A stretch of 64,000 bases of DNA from Pseudomonas atagonensis (GCF_011369485.1 NZ_VXCA01000003.1:1-64000); one strand, 5' to 3'. Shown: positions 41,371-50,543, numbered from the stretch's first letter. Notes: generated from the sequence alone by a model not told the origin. Made by a program: numbers and translations.

Positions 41371-41727
41371 TTACTCGGCTTTCAGGCCGTCAGCGGAGAC
41401 CGCTTTGACGCCTTTGATTTTCTTGGCGATAGCCACGGCGGTAGTTTTCTGAGCTTCGGTCACTGCAACAGTGGAAGACAGGGAAACAACGCCTTTGTTG
41501 GTTTCAACTTTGATGTCGGTGCCTGGAATGCCTTTCTCGGTGACCAGGTCGCTTTTGACTTTGGTGGTGATCCAGGTATCGGAAGTAGCTTCTTTAGCCT
41601 TGGTCATTTCACCAGCAGCCAAAGTCATTGGAGCCTGAGTGGCCTGGGTGGATTGTGCGAAAGCACCGGAAGCCATGGTCAGGGTCAGCGCGGTAGCAGC
41701 AGCGGCAGTGATAGCGAACTTCTTCAT
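41371..41727 (-). CDS. BON-domain periplasmic protein
   Basis: 118 residues. A signal peptide (1-24, ending AFA) is followed by a Thr/Ala-rich linker and one BON domain (about 50-115: TWITTKVKSDLV...GVVSLSSTV...VKAV). BON proteins such as OsmY and DolP bind phospholipid and help under envelope stress. With a single BON domain this is closest to the short OsmY-like proteins of Pseudomonas. A clear ribosome-binding site (CAGGAG) precedes the ATG. A sigma-54-like promoter lies upstream at 41794-41808. Confidence 0.88.
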   Translation of the reverse strand: MKKFAITAAAATALTLTMASGAFAQSTQATQAPMTLAAGEMTKAKEATSDTWITTKVKSDLVTEKGIPGTDIKVETNKGVVSLSSTVAVTEAQKTTAVAIAKKIKGVKAVSADGLKAE

Positions 41728-41793
41728 ACGAGTAACTCCTGTTTTTCTGGAAAGTCTGCTGCGTGTCTTGTCAGCAGGGTTACTGGAGATATT

Positions 41794-41808
41794 GCGAACG
41801 CTGTGCCA
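41794..41808 (-). promoter_or_regulatory. Sigma-54-like promoter of the BON gene
   Basis: On the minus strand TGGCAC-AGCGT-TCGC matches the -24/-12 layout with correct spacing. The -12 differs from TTGC at one position but keeps GC. The leader to the ATG would be about 55 bases. Confidence 0.45.
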
Positions 41809-41978
41809 ACTTTTAAAAATACAATATTTCTATATAAATCAATAACTTATTAACTGATGAAATTCCCGGAATCATGCAATTTGCATGAGATTGCAATTAT
41901 CTGCATGCAAGTTGCGGGTTTTCGAAAAGTTCCTAACACACTGAAAATATTGAAGCTTTTGTGAAGCCCTATATAAAG

Positions 41979-42008
41979 AAAAATGCCCCGCATCAGCGGG
42001 GCATTTTT
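41979..42008 (-). terminator. Intrinsic terminator after pilA
   Basis: AAAAATGCCCCGC-ATCA-GCGGGGCATTTTT forms a 13-bp perfect stem with T-tracts on both strands, 16 bases after the pilA stop. The region 41809-41978 between it and the BON promoter is AT-rich and gene-free, with a short palindrome CATGCAA-T-TTGCATG at 41873. Confidence 0.9.
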
Positions 42009-42023
42009 CATGGCAGCGTTTCT

Positions 42024-42440
42024 TTAAACGCCAGGGCAACTGGTGGTGGTGTAGTCCTTGGCCCCCGAGAAACCGCATGTCCAGCCGGCGGCGGCACTGC
42101 GAGTCAGGGTAATGGTCTGGCCCAGTACCGGAGCCGGGGCGTTCAGCAGTTTGCAGGTGATGGTGCCGGAGCCATCGGACACTTTGCCCGTGACGCCCAG
42201 CGTGCAGTTCTGCGTCGCACCAGTACCCGCGTTGACGTTGGTAAGGGTCGGATCAGCCGAACCGGCATTGATCACGTCTTCAAAGTTGACCTTGAGCGAC
42301 GAGGCTTCGGCGATCCCCGCCGTGACCTTGGCCCGCGCCTGATACTTGGAATACTGCGGCAAAGCAATGGTCGCCAGAATGCCGATGATCGCCACTACGA
42401 TCAGCAGCTCGATCAGAGTGAAACCTTGTTGTTTTTTCAT
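42024..42440 (-). CDS. pilA: Type IV major pilin PilA
   Basis: 138 residues from the ATG at 42440. The short leader MKKQQG is cleaved by PilD before Phe7; the mature N-terminus [17 protein letters not shown] contains Glu5 needed for assembly. Four cysteines (79, 96, 122, 135) could form two disulfides in the globular head, the last one in the usual C-terminal loop. It is divergent from pilB and has a sigma-54 promoter. Length is similar to P. aeruginosa PilA. No glycosyltransferase (tfpO) or accessory gene follows it. Confidence 0.94.
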   Translation of the reverse strand: MKKQQGFTLIELLIVVAIIGILATIALPQYSKYQARAKVTAGIAEASSLKVNFEDVINAGSADPTLTNVNAGTGATQNCTLGVTGKVSDGSGTITCKLLNAPAPVLGQTITLTRSAAAGWTCGFSGAKDYTTTSCPGV

Positions 42441-42489
42441 AGACACGCTCCATGCATGAGTCGGAATCTCATGATCTGAGATCAACCGA

Positions 42490-42504
42490 GCATAGCCCGT
42501 GCCA
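42490..42504 (-). promoter_or_regulatory. Sigma-54 promoter of pilA
   Basis: On the minus strand TGGCACG-GGCT-ATGCT fits the -24/-12 consensus closely. The transcript would start about 38 bases before the pilA ATG. PilR, the sigma-54 activator of pilA in Pseudomonas, is encoded at the right end of this window. Confidence 0.82.
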
Positions 42505-42578
42505 AGCGCTTCGCCAGCCCGGGGATTGGACATCAGCGTGGGGCCACGCCGTTTCCTACAACCTGTAACCGCACTATC

Positions 42579-42593
42579 TGACACTTTTTGTCA
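42579..42593 (-). promoter_or_regulatory. Candidate PilR-binding site
   Basis: TGACA-CTTTT-TGTCA is an inverted repeat of TGTC, the core of the PilR recognition sequence, about 80 bases upstream of the pilA -12 element. It lies in the pilA-pilB intergenic region. Confidence 0.5.
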
Positions 42594-42666
42594 CCTGCAC
42601 CGGGCATGTTTGGCGCTGTCACTTGACTAGGCTATAAGTCATGAACGGCAAGCGCGCGGAATCCCC

Positions 42667-44367
42667 ATGAATGACATCGCTCTGAGCGGTCTGGCCAAGC
42701 AATTGGTGCAGGCTGAACTGCTGACGGAAAAAAGTGCCCAGCAAGCCTGGCAACAGGCGCAGCGCAATCGCCTGTCGCTGGTCAGCTATCTGGTGCAGAA
42801 CAAACTGGTGAAAGGCTGGCAGATCGCCGAGATTGCTTCGGAACACTTCGGCATGGCCTTCCTTGACCTCAATTGCCTCGATAAAGAGACTCAACCCAAA
42901 GGCCTGGTCAGCGAAAAACTGGTGCGCCAGCACCATGCTTTGCCCTTGTGGCGGCGCGGCAACAAGCTGTTCGTGGGTATTTCCGACCCGAGCAACCATC
43001 AGGCAATCAACGACATTCAGTTCAGCACCGGACTGAACACCGAAGCCATTCTGGTCGAGGACGACAAGCTCAGCGACGCCATCGAGAAATTCTTCGACAC
43101 CCACGCCAGCGGGCTCGAAGAAATGGCCGACGTTGATCTGGATGGCCTCGACGTCGAATCGATTGACGACAACAAATCCGACGCCATCGGCGTGATCGAC
43201 GCCGACGATGCGCCGGTGGTGCGTTTCGTTCACAAGATGTTGCTCGATGCGATCAAGAGCGGTTCTTCCGACCTGCACTTCGAACCCTACGAAAAAAACT
43301 ACCGCGTACGGGTACGCACCGACGGCATCCTGCGTGAAGTGGCCAAGCCGCCGATTCAACTGGCCGGGCGTATTGCCGCGCGGTTGAAGGTGATGGCCAG
43401 TCTCGACATCTCCGAGCGGCGCAAACCCCAGGACGGGCGCATCAAGATGCGCCTGTCGAAGAGCAAGTCCATCGACTTCCGGGTGAACACCTTGCCGACG
43501 CTGTGGGGCGAGAAAGTGGTGATCCGGATTCTCGACCCGTCCAGTGCGCAAATCGGCATCGACGCCCTCGGTTATGAGCCGGCGCAGAAAGACCTGTACA
43601 TGGCCGCGCTCAAACAGCCGCAAGGCATGATTCTGGTCACCGGCCCCACCGGCTCCGGAAAAACCGTATCGCTGTACACCGGGCTGAATATCCTCAACAC
43701 CGTCGACATCAACATCTCCACCGCCGAAGACCCGGTGGAGATCAACATGGAAGGCATCAACCAGGTCAACGTCAATCCGAAACAGGGTCTGGATTTCGCC
43801 CAGGCTCTGCGTTCGTTTCTACGCCAAGACCCGGATGTGATCATGGTCGGCGAGATTCGCGACCTGGAAACGGCAGAGATTGCGATCAAGGCTGCGCAGA
43901 CCGGTCACCTCGTGCTCTCGACCCTGCACACCAACAGCGCTGCCGAAACCCTCACACGCCTGCACAACATGGGCATACCCGGCTTCAACATCGCCACCTC
44001 GGTGAGCCTGATCATCGCCCAGCGGCTGGCGCGAAAACTGTGCAGCCACTGCAAAAAAGCCATCGAGATCCCCCGGGAAACCCTGATCAAGGAAGGCTTC
44101 CCCGAGGAACGCATCGGCAGTTTCACCGTCTACGAACCGGTCGGTTGCGATCACTGCAACGGCGGCTACAAAGGACGCGTGGGGATTTATGAAGTGGTGA
44201 AAAACACGGCCGAACTGCAACGGCTGATCATGGCCGAAGGCAACTCGCTGGAAATAGACAGCCAGATGCGCCGTGACGGTTTCGACGATCTGCGCACCTC
44301 CGGCCTGCACAAAGCGATGCAAGGCATCACTAGCCTGGAAGAAATCAACCGGGTCACCAAGGATTGA
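42667..44367 (+). CDS. pilB: Type IV pilus assembly ATPase PilB
   Basis: 566 residues. An N-terminal GSPII_E/MshEN region (1-150) is followed by the secretion ATPase core with Walker A GPTGSGKT (about 322-329), Asp box, Walker B-type VGEIRDLETAE and His box. A zinc-binding pair of CxxC motifs is present (CSHCKK...CDHCN). It powers pilus extension at the inner membrane. It is divergent from pilA, and its stop overlaps the region before pilC, giving the operon pilB-pilC-pilD-coaE-yacG. Confidence 0.97.
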   Translation: MNDIALSGLAKQLVQAELLTEKSAQQAWQQAQRNRLSLVSYLVQNKLVKGWQIAEIASEHFGMAFLDLNCLDKETQPKGLVSEKLVRQHHALPLWRRGNKLFVGISDPSNHQAINDIQFSTGLNTEAILVEDDKLSDAIEKFFDTHASGLEEMADVDLDGLDVESIDDNKSDAIGVIDADDAPVVRFVHKMLLDAIKSGSSDLHFEPYEKNYRVRVRTDGILREVAKPPIQLAGRIAARLKVMASLDISERRKPQDGRIKMRLSKSKSIDFRVNTLPTLWGEKVVIRILDPSSAQIGIDALGYEPAQKDLYMAALKQPQGMILVTGPTGSGKTVSLYTGLNILNTVDINISTAEDPVEINMEGINQVNVNPKQGLDFAQALRSFLRQDPDVIMVGEIRDLETAEIAIKAAQTGHLVLSTLHTNSAAETLTRLHNMGIPGFNIATSVSLIIAQRLARKLCSHCKKAIEIPRETLIKEGFPEERIGSFTVYEPVGCDHCNGGYKGRVGIYEVVKNTAELQRLIMAEGNSLEIDSQMRRDGFDDLRTSGLHKAMQGITSLEEINRVTKD

Positions 44368-44369
44368 AC

Positions 44370-45587
44370 ATGGCGGTCAAGGCAGCAAAAGTCAGCGTTT
44401 ACGCTTGGGAAGGCACAGACAGGAAAGGCAGCAAAATCAGCGGTGAGCTGAGCGGGCAGAACCCCGCACTGGTCAAGGCACAGTTGCGCAAACAGGGAAT
44501 CAACCCTGGCAAAGTGCGCAAGAAATCCGCCTCGTTGCTGAGTTTCGGCAAACGCATCAAGGCGCAGGATATCGCCCTGTTCACGCGGCAGATGGCAACC
44601 ATGATGAAGGCCGGCGTGCCGCTGTTGCAGTCGTTCGACATCATCGGTGAAGGCTTCGAGAATCCGGCGATGCGCACCCTGGTGGACGAGGTCAAACAGG
44701 AAGTCGCCGCCGGTAACAGCTTCGCTGCAGCCCTGCGCAAGAAGCCGCAGTACTTCGATGAGTTGTATTGCAACCTGGTTGACGCCGGCGAGCAGTCGGG
44801 GGCGCTCGATACGTTGCTGGAGCGGGTCGCGACCTATAAGGAAAAGAGCGAAAAACTCAAAGCCAAGATCAAGAAGGCCATGACCTATCCGTCTGCCGTG
44901 GTGCTGGTGGCCACGGTCGTCACCGGAATTCTGCTGGTGAAAGTGGTGCCGCAGTTCCAGTCGGTGTTCAAGGGTTTTGGTGCCGAACTGCCGGCCTTCA
45001 CCCTGATGGTGATCAGCCTTTCGGAATTCATGCAGCAATGGTGGTGGGCACTGCTCGCGGTGCTGGTCGTGACGATTTTCGGCACGCGCCATGCCTTGAA
45101 ATCCTCTCAGGCGCTGCGTGATCGTCGCGACACCTGGCTGCTGAAACTGCCCTTGGTCGGCACCCTGATGTACAAGTCCGCCGTGGCGCGATTTGCCCGC
45201 ACCCTGTCGACCACATTTGCCGCCGGCGTGCCCTTGGTGGAAGCGCTCGATTCCGTCGCGGGTGCCACCGGCAACGTCGTATTCAAACGCGCCGTGCTGC
45301 GCATCCGCCAGGACGTGGCCACCGGCATGCAGCTGAATTTTTCCATGCGCGCCACCGGCGTGTTCCCGAACATGGCCGTGCAAATGACCGCGATCGGCGA
45401 GGAGTCCGGTGCGCTGGATGACATGCTCGACAAGGTCGCCGGGTTCTATGAAGACGAAGTGGACAATATGGTCGACAACCTCACCAGCCTCATGGAGCCG
45501 TTCATCATGGTGGTGCTGGGGGTAATCGTTGGCGGACTGGTAGTGGCGATGTACCTGCCGATCTTTCAACTCGGCTCAGCGATCTGA
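44370..45587 (+). CDS. pilC: Type IV pilus inner-membrane platform protein PilC
   Basis: 405 residues from the ATG at 44370. Two GspF (T2SSF) domains are visible (about 65-190 and 270-395), each ending in membrane helices, with three membrane spans in all. The platform couples PilB/PilT motion to pilin addition and removal. It starts 2 bases after the pilB stop and is followed 1 base later by pilD. An upstream TTG start, two codons earlier, would overlap pilB. Confidence 0.96.
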   Translation: MAVKAAKVSVYAWEGTDRKGSKISGELSGQNPALVKAQLRKQGINPGKVRKKSASLLSFGKRIKAQDIALFTRQMATMMKAGVPLLQSFDIIGEGFENPAMRTLVDEVKQEVAAGNSFAAALRKKPQYFDELYCNLVDAGEQSGALDTLLERVATYKEKSEKLKAKIKKAMTYPSAVVLVATVVTGILLVKVVPQFQSVFKGFGAELPAFTLMVISLSEFMQQWWWALLAVLVVTIFGTRHALKSSQALRDRRDTWLLKLPLVGTLMYKSAVARFARTLSTTFAAGVPLVEALDSVAGATGNVVFKRAVLRIRQDVATGMQLNFSMRATGVFPNMAVQMTAIGEESGALDDMLDKVAGFYEDEVDNMVDNLTSLMEPFIMVVLGVIVGGLVVAMYLPIFQLGSAI

Positions 45588-45588
45588 C

Positions 45589-46461
45589 ATGCCCATCGAC
45601 GAATTCTTTGCTCTGTACCCGTTGGCCTTCGTCTGCACCGCGCTGTTGCTCGGTCTGGTGGTCGGCAGTTTCCTCAATGTGCTGATCTGGCGCCTGCCAA
45701 AAATGCTCGAACGCGATTGGCGCCAGCAGGCTCACGATGTCCTCGGCTTGCCCGGCGAAGCGCCACTACCGACTTACAACCTGATGCTGCCGCACTCCGA
45801 ATGCCCGCACTGCGCGCACCGGATCCGCCCGTGGGAAAACATTCCGCTGCTCAGTTATCTGTGGCTGCGCGGGCGCTGCTCAGCGTGTGCCGCACCGATC
45901 AGCAAACGCTACCCGCTGACTGAACTGACCTGCGGACTGCTTTCGGCATTCATTGCCTGGCACCTGGGATTTGGCTGGCCAGCATGCCTGCTGATCTTCC
46001 TGACGTGGGGCTTGCTGGCGATGAGCCTGATCGACACCGAGCATCAACTGCTGCCGGATGTGCTGGTGCTGCCGTTATTGTGGCTGGGCTTGATCGTCAA
46101 CAGTTTCGGCCTGTTCGTACCGCTACACGACGCACTGTGGGGCGCAGTGGCCGGGTACTTGGCGCTGTGTTCGGTGTTCTGGCTGTTCAAACTGCTCACC
46201 GGCAAGGACGGCATCGGTCACGGTGATTTCAAGCTGCTAGCGTTGATCGGGGCGTGGGGTGGCTGGGAGATTTTGCCGCTGACGATCCTGTTGTCGTCAC
46301 TGGTGGGGGCGATCATCGGGGTGATTCTGCTGCGCCTGCGCGATCAGAAAACCTCGACGCCGATCCCCTTCGGCCCGTATCTGGCAATTGCCGGCTGGAT
46401 TGCATTGCTCTGGGGTGGTCAAATAACCGACTTCTATTGGCAGTTTGTCGGTTTGCAATGA
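45589..46461 (+). CDS. pilD: Prepilin peptidase / N-methyltransferase PilD
   Basis: 290 residues with about eight membrane segments. The cytoplasmic loop between segments 1 and 2 has two CxxC pairs (CPHC and CSAC), as needed for the methyltransferase part. The two active-site aspartates lie in [11 protein letters not shown] and in [12 protein letters not shown]. It cuts the leader of PilA and of type II secretion pseudopilins, then methylates the new N-terminus. Its stop overlaps the coaE start by 4 bases. Confidence 0.97.
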   Translation: MPIDEFFALYPLAFVCTALLLGLVVGSFLNVLIWRLPKMLERDWRQQAHDVLGLPGEAPLPTYNLMLPHSECPHCAHRIRPWENIPLLSYLWLRGRCSACAAPISKRYPLTELTCGLLSAFIAWHLGFGWPACLLIFLTWGLLAMSLIDTEHQLLPDVLVLPLLWLGLIVNSFGLFVPLHDALWGAVAGYLALCSVFWLFKLLTGKDGIGHGDFKLLALIGAWGGWEILPLTILLSSLVGAIIGVILLRLRDQKTSTPIPFGPYLAIAGWIALLWGGQITDFYWQFVGLQ

Positions 46462-47081
46462 ATACCCCTGTGGAAAAACCCTGGATTCTCGGCCTGACCG
46501 GCGGCATTGGCAGCGGCAAAAGTGCTGCGGCCCAGCATTTCATCGACCTTGGTATCCATGTGGTCGACGCCGATCACGCGGCGCGCTGGGTGGTTGAGCC
46601 GGGCCGTCCGGCGCTGGCGAAGATCGCCGAACACTTCGGCCCCGGTGTATTGCAGGCAGACGGGACGCTGGATCGCGCCGCCCTGCGCACGCTGATCTTC
46701 GAAGTGCCGGAGCAACGCCGCTGGCTCGAAGCATTGCTGCATCCGTTGATCGCCGAGGAAATCGCCCATCATCTCGCGCTGGCAAAATCGCCTTACGCGA
46801 TTCTGGTTTCGCCGTTGCTGATCGAATCCGGGCAATACGCGATGACCCAACGCATTCTGGTGATCGACGCCCCGCAACAACTGCAGATCGAACGCACCTT
46901 GCAGCGTGACCAGACCAGCGAGCAGCAGGTTCAGGCGATCCTCAATGCTCAGTCGAGCCGTGAAGACCGCATCAGCCGCGCCGATGATGTGGTGGTCAAC
47001 GACCGCGACCTCGCCTGGCTGCACAGCGAAGTCGAGCGCCTGCATCACTTTTACCTGACTTTATCCGGAGGCCAGTCATGA
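46458..47081 (+). CDS. coaE: Dephospho-CoA kinase
   Basis: 207 residues from the ATG at 46458 that overlaps the pilD stop (ATGA). The P-loop is [11 protein letters not shown] (about 12-22), followed by [13 protein letters not shown] and the CoaE lid region. The enzyme makes the last step of CoA synthesis, connecting with panBCD elsewhere in the window. Cotranscription with pilBCD is conserved in gammaproteobacteria. Its own stop overlaps yacG by 4 bases. Confidence 0.96.
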   Translation: MNTPVEKPWILGLTGGIGSGKSAAAQHFIDLGIHVVDADHAARWVVEPGRPALAKIAEHFGPGVLQADGTLDRAALRTLIFEVPEQRRWLEALLHPLIAEEIAHHLALAKSPYAILVSPLLIESGQYAMTQRILVIDAPQQLQIERTLQRDQTSEQQVQAILNAQSSREDRISRADDVVVNDRDLAWLHSEVERLHHFYLTLSGGQS

Positions 47082-47278
47082 GCCCGATCCCAACCGTCGA
47101 ATGCCCAACCTGCGGCGCTCCCGTGGAATTCACCCCCGAGAACAAATTCCGCCCGTTCTGCTCCGACCGCTGCAAGCTGATCGACCTCGGTGCGTGGGCG
47201 TCCGAAGAACACAAGATCCCGGTTGCACCGGATGCCGAAGATGAGCTGTTTTCAGGCGATTTCGACCCGCGCCACTGA
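47078..47278 (+). CDS. yacG: DNA gyrase inhibitor YacG, zinc-binding
   Basis: 66 residues. A four-Cys zinc site is complete: CPTC near the N-terminus and CSDRC about 17 residues later, followed by [10 protein letters not shown]. In E. coli YacG binds GyrB and inhibits gyrase. It is the last gene of the pilBCD-coaE-yacG operon, a common arrangement. The C-terminal tail is acidic. Confidence 0.93.
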   Translation: MSPIPTVECPTCGAPVEFTPENKFRPFCSDRCKLIDLGAWASEEHKIPVAPDAEDELFSGDFDPRH

Positions 47279-47299
47279 TCCGCACAGGGTCAACGTTGA

Positions 47300-47515
47300 T
47301 CAGGGCCGCATGAAGCCGTAGTCCTGATCGTCGTCGAGGTTCTCCGCGAGAAAACGCAACTCGTCGGCCAGATCCTCTACGTTGCGCACGGCCTTGCTCT
47401 GTTGCACCACCGCACTGAGCAAGGCGCGCAGGCTCAAACCAGGGTCAAACCCGACTTCCTGCGCCATCTCCAGACTCTGCCGGGTCTCCTGCCTTGCCCA
47501 CTCGTAAACGCTCAT
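47300..47515 (-). CDS. Small uncharacterised protein
   Basis: 71 residues from the ATG at 47515. The longer reading frame upstream is only an extension through the divergent region and is not supported. The protein is acidic and helical (RALLSAVVQQSKAVRNVEDL) and ends in DDDQDYGFMRP. I do not recognise a domain. It lies convergent to yacG and downstream of the CbiM-like gene, with 65 bases between them, so it may be the second gene of that unit. No signal peptide is present. Confidence 0.7.
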   Translation of the reverse strand: MSVYEWARQETRQSLEMAQEVGFDPGLSLRALLSAVVQQSKAVRNVEDLADELRFLAENLDDDQDYGFMRP

Positions 47516-47580
47516 GCCGCTGCTCCTGAAGGGATTTGGCCGAGCATGAAATGCCGCGTGCGGAATCGATTTGATGTGGA

Positions 47581-48270
47581 TCAAGACTTGGGATCGTCGT
47601 CCTTCCACGGCGCCGAAAGGTAGCGGGTACGATTGAAGGTCTCCAGCCATTCCGGGCAGAACACCACCAACGCGCTGATGACCATGCCGTTGATGAACGC
47701 TTCGGGGAAAATCAGCAGCCACAGATAACCAACGAAATCCTCCAGCCATTCCGGCATGGCGAAGAGACCGTCGTACCACAACAACGTCAAACTCAGGATC
47801 AGACACAGCAATGCCGACAGGGCAGCGGCGAAAAACCCTGAGCAAAAAATGTACACGAACGGATTACGCGGCTGAGCACGCTCGACGACAATCGCCACGC
47901 CTTCGGTGATCGCCACCGGCAGCAGAACCAACAAAGACCCGTTGACCCCGAGCGCCAGCAGATCCTGGCGCCCCAGCAGCACCAAGCCGATTTGCGCGAC
48001 CAGCCCGCCGACAATCGCCAGCGGCCAGTCGAGCAGCAAGGTCACCGCCGTCATGCCGATAAAGTGATACGACACACCAGTGTCGAAATCCCTGCGCACC
48101 AGCCACAACAGAAACAGCGCGAACACCGTGCCGAACAGCAAATGCTGACGACGACTGTCGCTGAACAACTCGACCCACGGCGCCCGCACCATCGCCCAGA
48201 GCAGCACCGGCAGATAAATCAGCCAACCGAGCGTCAGGCTCGCCGATGACAACAGTTCGGCACCGATCAC
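47581..48270 (-). CDS. CbiM-like energy-coupling-factor permease component
   Basis: 229 residues with about six to seven hydrophobic membrane segments. The family features are a start rich in small residues, HFIGMTAVTLLLDWPLAI and PVAITEGVAIVVERAQP, as in the CbiM/NikM group that forms the substrate-binding part of cobalt or nickel ECF importers. The N-terminal His-rich metal loop of true CbiM (starting MHIxxG) is not seen. No energising ATPase (CbiO) or CbiQ is encoded nearby, so it would be an orphan. The substrate is unknown. Confidence 0.75.
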   Translation of the reverse strand: MIGAELLSSASLTLGWLIYLPVLLWAMVRAPWVELFSDSRRQHLLFGTVFALFLLWLVRRDFDTGVSYHFIGMTAVTLLLDWPLAIVGGLVAQIGLVLLGRQDLLALGVNGSLLVLLPVAITEGVAIVVERAQPRNPFVYIFCSGFFAAALSALLCLILSLTLLWYDGLFAMPEWLEDFVGYLWLLIFPEAFINGMVISALVVFCPEWLETFNRTRYLSAPWKDDDPKS

Positions 48271-48409
48271 GATTCCCTCACCTTTTTCGCGGGTTTAAGT
48301 CCTTTGTCGGAGTCTACACCGCCTCTTGGTGAGAAACAGTTGATGTGCCGATCCCCGACTGCTGGACGCGTTCGGGGGAATACGCAAAACAGCGCCCCAC
48401 AAAACGAGA

Positions 48410-49231
48410 TCAGTGTCTCGGGATCAGCAAATCCCGCGTGCCGTCATCGTACTCGACGACCTCGCCCGGCAGCTTGATGCGCTGGTCATCCAGGTAGAAA
48501 TAGTCTTTGCGCGCTGCCTTGAGTTGCTCAAGGTCCAGTTCGACGCTGAACTGGCCTTCTTCGCGCCCGGCTTCGAACAGCACCGTGCCAAACGGATCGA
48601 CCAGGGCACTGCCGCCGGCAAACAACAATCCGCCATCGCCCTCTTCGACCCGGTTGACCATCATCGCGAACGCCTGATTTTCCTGGGCGCGAGCAGTGAT
48701 TGCGGTGCGGTGAGTCGGCGCGTACGGATCCATGTTGCCGTTGGTGACGATCAGCACGTCCGCGCCCAGTTGCCCGAGGGCGCGGGCGGTTTCCGGAAAT
48801 TCAATGTCGTAACAGATCAGCAGACCGACGCGCACGCCGTTCCACAGGCAAGTGCTGTAGCGATCGCCCGGAGCGAAGACGCCGCGTTCCAGCGGCCACA
48901 AGTGGGTCTTGCGGTAGCGCAGGGCAACGCCTTCGCCGGTGATCAGGAGGGTCGTGTTGTAGAAATGGCCGTCATGGTTTTCAGCGATGCCGATCACCAC
49001 CGCGATGGAGCGTTCCCGCGCCGCCCGGACAATCGCCTGCACGGCCGGCCCATCCAGCGGTTCGGCGACATCGGCGACGGTCTCGGCGGTCGGGAAACCC
49101 GTGAGGTAGGTTTCCGGAAACACGATCAGTTGCGTATCGGCGGCGCACGCCGCAATCGCGCTCAGTGCACGTTCGAGGTTATAAACGGTAGCGTTGTCAC
49201 GGCCTGCCAGTTGGGCAAATTCGACCTTCAT
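48410..49231 (-). CDS. Carbon-nitrogen hydrolase (nitrilase superfamily)
   Basis: 273 residues. The catalytic triad is complete: Glu40 in VFPETYLTG, Lys108 in YRKTHLW and Cys140 in LLICYDIEFPE. It is an amidase or omega-amidase-like enzyme; the exact substrate (amide, nitrile or carbamoyl group) cannot be told. A good ribosome-binding site (AAGGAA) precedes the ATG. It is divergent from the DUF1780 gene and stands alone, about 140 bases from the CbiM-like gene. Confidence 0.9.
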   Translation of the reverse strand: MKVEFAQLAGRDNATVYNLERALSAIAACAADTQLIVFPETYLTGFPTAETVADVAEPLDGPAVQAIVRAARERSIAVVIGIAENHDGHFYNTTLLITGEGVALRYRKTHLWPLERGVFAPGDRYSTCLWNGVRVGLLICYDIEFPETARALGQLGADVLIVTNGNMDPYAPTHRTAITARAQENQAFAMMVNRVEEGDGGLLFAGGSALVDPFGTVLFEAGREEGQFSVELDLEQLKAARKDYFYLDDQRIKLPGEVVEYDDGTRDLLIPRH

Positions 49232-49392
49232 GAGGGTTCCTTGTTATCTGTCTGAGCCACAGTATGGGCAACCCCGGGCACCCGGAAAATTACGCGGTGG
49301 AGGTAACTCGATAGGGGTAGATCGAAAAATCTGTGGCCCTGTCCGAGAGACTTTCTTCTTTAGGTTCACATTTGAACGCTAAGCTTGGGCCT

Positions 49393-50019
49393 ATGGATGA
49401 CTCTGATTATTTACGCCTGCTGACCATTGCGGCCGAGCAAGCCAACGCCTTTTTGTCCAATGCCCGCAAATGGGAGCGTGAGCGTTGGGTCTGCCAGCGC
49501 CTGCTGCAAGGCCTGAACATTCCCTACCGCGCCGACGAATTCGCGCCCGCCGGGGAGCCGCCGGACGTGCTGTTTCGCGACGCCAACTTCGAGGTGTTTT
49601 TCGTGCTCGATGAAGGGCGCCGCCTTAATGACGAATGGCGCGACGAATTGCAGCGTCGCCGCAGCGCCTTTTCCTTGAGCCAACTGGTGCGCCGGGAAGC
49701 CAAGCCGCGACGGATCCCGGCCAACGAGTTTTTGATGCGACTGGCACCGACCCTGCGCAAAAAAGCGCACAACTACAAGGAACGCGGAATGGATCTGGGC
49801 GAACTCGACATCATTGCCTTCGCCAGCCTCAAGCGTGAAGTGCTCGACCTCAACAGCCACTTCCCACCACCCACCGAATACCTGCGTCAGGGCTGGCGTT
49901 CGCTGTCACTCGTCGGCCCGACCTTCGCCCGCGTGCTGTTCGCCCACCCCGATGCACCGGATTTCCTGCGCAGCAACCTTGGTCGCAGCATTGTCTTTGA
50001 TGTCGGAATCAGCCTGTGA
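49393..50019 (+). CDS. DUF1780 protein
   Basis: 208 residues from the ATG at 49393. The protein is soluble and highly charged, and contains a nuclease-like pattern (PDVLFRDANFEVFFVLDEG, about 54-72), which suggests an endonuclease-type fold, but catalytic residues are not certain. The function of the DUF1780 family is not established. It overlaps the MOSC gene by 4 bases (GTGA), so the two are translationally coupled; the set DUF1780-MOSC-DUF3094-ndh is conserved in Pseudomonas. Confidence 0.85.
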   Translation: MDDSDYLRLLTIAAEQANAFLSNARKWERERWVCQRLLQGLNIPYRADEFAPAGEPPDVLFRDANFEVFFVLDEGRRLNDEWRDELQRRRSAFSLSQLVRREAKPRRIPANEFLMRLAPTLRKKAHNYKERGMDLGELDIIAFASLKREVLDLNSHFPPPTEYLRQGWRSLSLVGPTFARVLFAHPDAPDFLRSNLGRSIVFDVGISL

Positions 50020-50543
50020 CGCCCCTTCAGCAATTGATCGCCGATGTGCCGCAGACCGGCCGCGTGCGCTGGATCGGCGTGCGCCCGCAATCACGTGGGC
50101 CGATGATTGAACTGGATGCGGTGGAGGCACGACTCGAGGCCGGACTGACCGGCGATCACGCCCGCCCCGGCGTGCGTAACGCGCGGCAAGTGACGTTGAT
50201 CCAGTGGGAGCATCTGGCAGTGATCAGTGCTTTGATGGGACGCCCCACCGACCAACCGGTGAAACCTGAAGATCTGCGGCGCAATCTCGTTATCAGCGGT
50301 ATCAATTTGTTTAGCCTCAAGGGTCGGCGCTTTCGCATCGGTCAGGCAATATTCGAAACCACTGGCTGGTGTCAGCCCTGCGCACGCCTGCAGAACGCCC
50401 TCGGTCCCGGCACCTTTCAAGCGGTGCGCGGGCATGGCGGAATTACTGCGCGAGTGTTACAAAGCGGGATCATTCGCCTCGATGATGGCGTGTCCGTCGA
50501 GCCTGTTCCGGACAGCGGCTATGCTGCGTTCAACCCCGGTTGA
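50016..50543 (+). CDS. MOSC domain-containing protein
   Basis: 175 residues from a GTG that overlaps the DUF1780 stop. MOSC domains bind sulfur carried as a persulfide on a conserved Cys; here Cys114 or Cys117 in TGWCQPCARLQ are candidates, though two cysteines close together is unusual. The protein may move sulfur to molybdenum cofactor enzymes or reduce N-hydroxylated compounds (as YiiM does). The periplasmic molybdoenzyme MsrP at the left end is not an obvious partner. It is followed by the small DUF3094 gene. Confidence 0.86.
   Translation: MTPLQQLIADVPQTGRVRWIGVRPQSRGPMIELDAVEARLEAGLTGDHARPGVRNARQVTLIQWEHLAVISALMGRPTDQPVKPEDLRRNLVISGINLFSLKGRRFRIGQAIFETTGWCQPCARLQNALGPGTFQAVRGHGGITARVLQSGIIRLDDGVSVEPVPDSGYAAFNPG

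Noticed and set aside
47516..47845. Longer version (181 codons) of the small gene at 47300
   Set aside because: The extension overlaps the CbiM-like gene and lacks a ribosome-binding site; the ATG at 47515 gives a compact protein.
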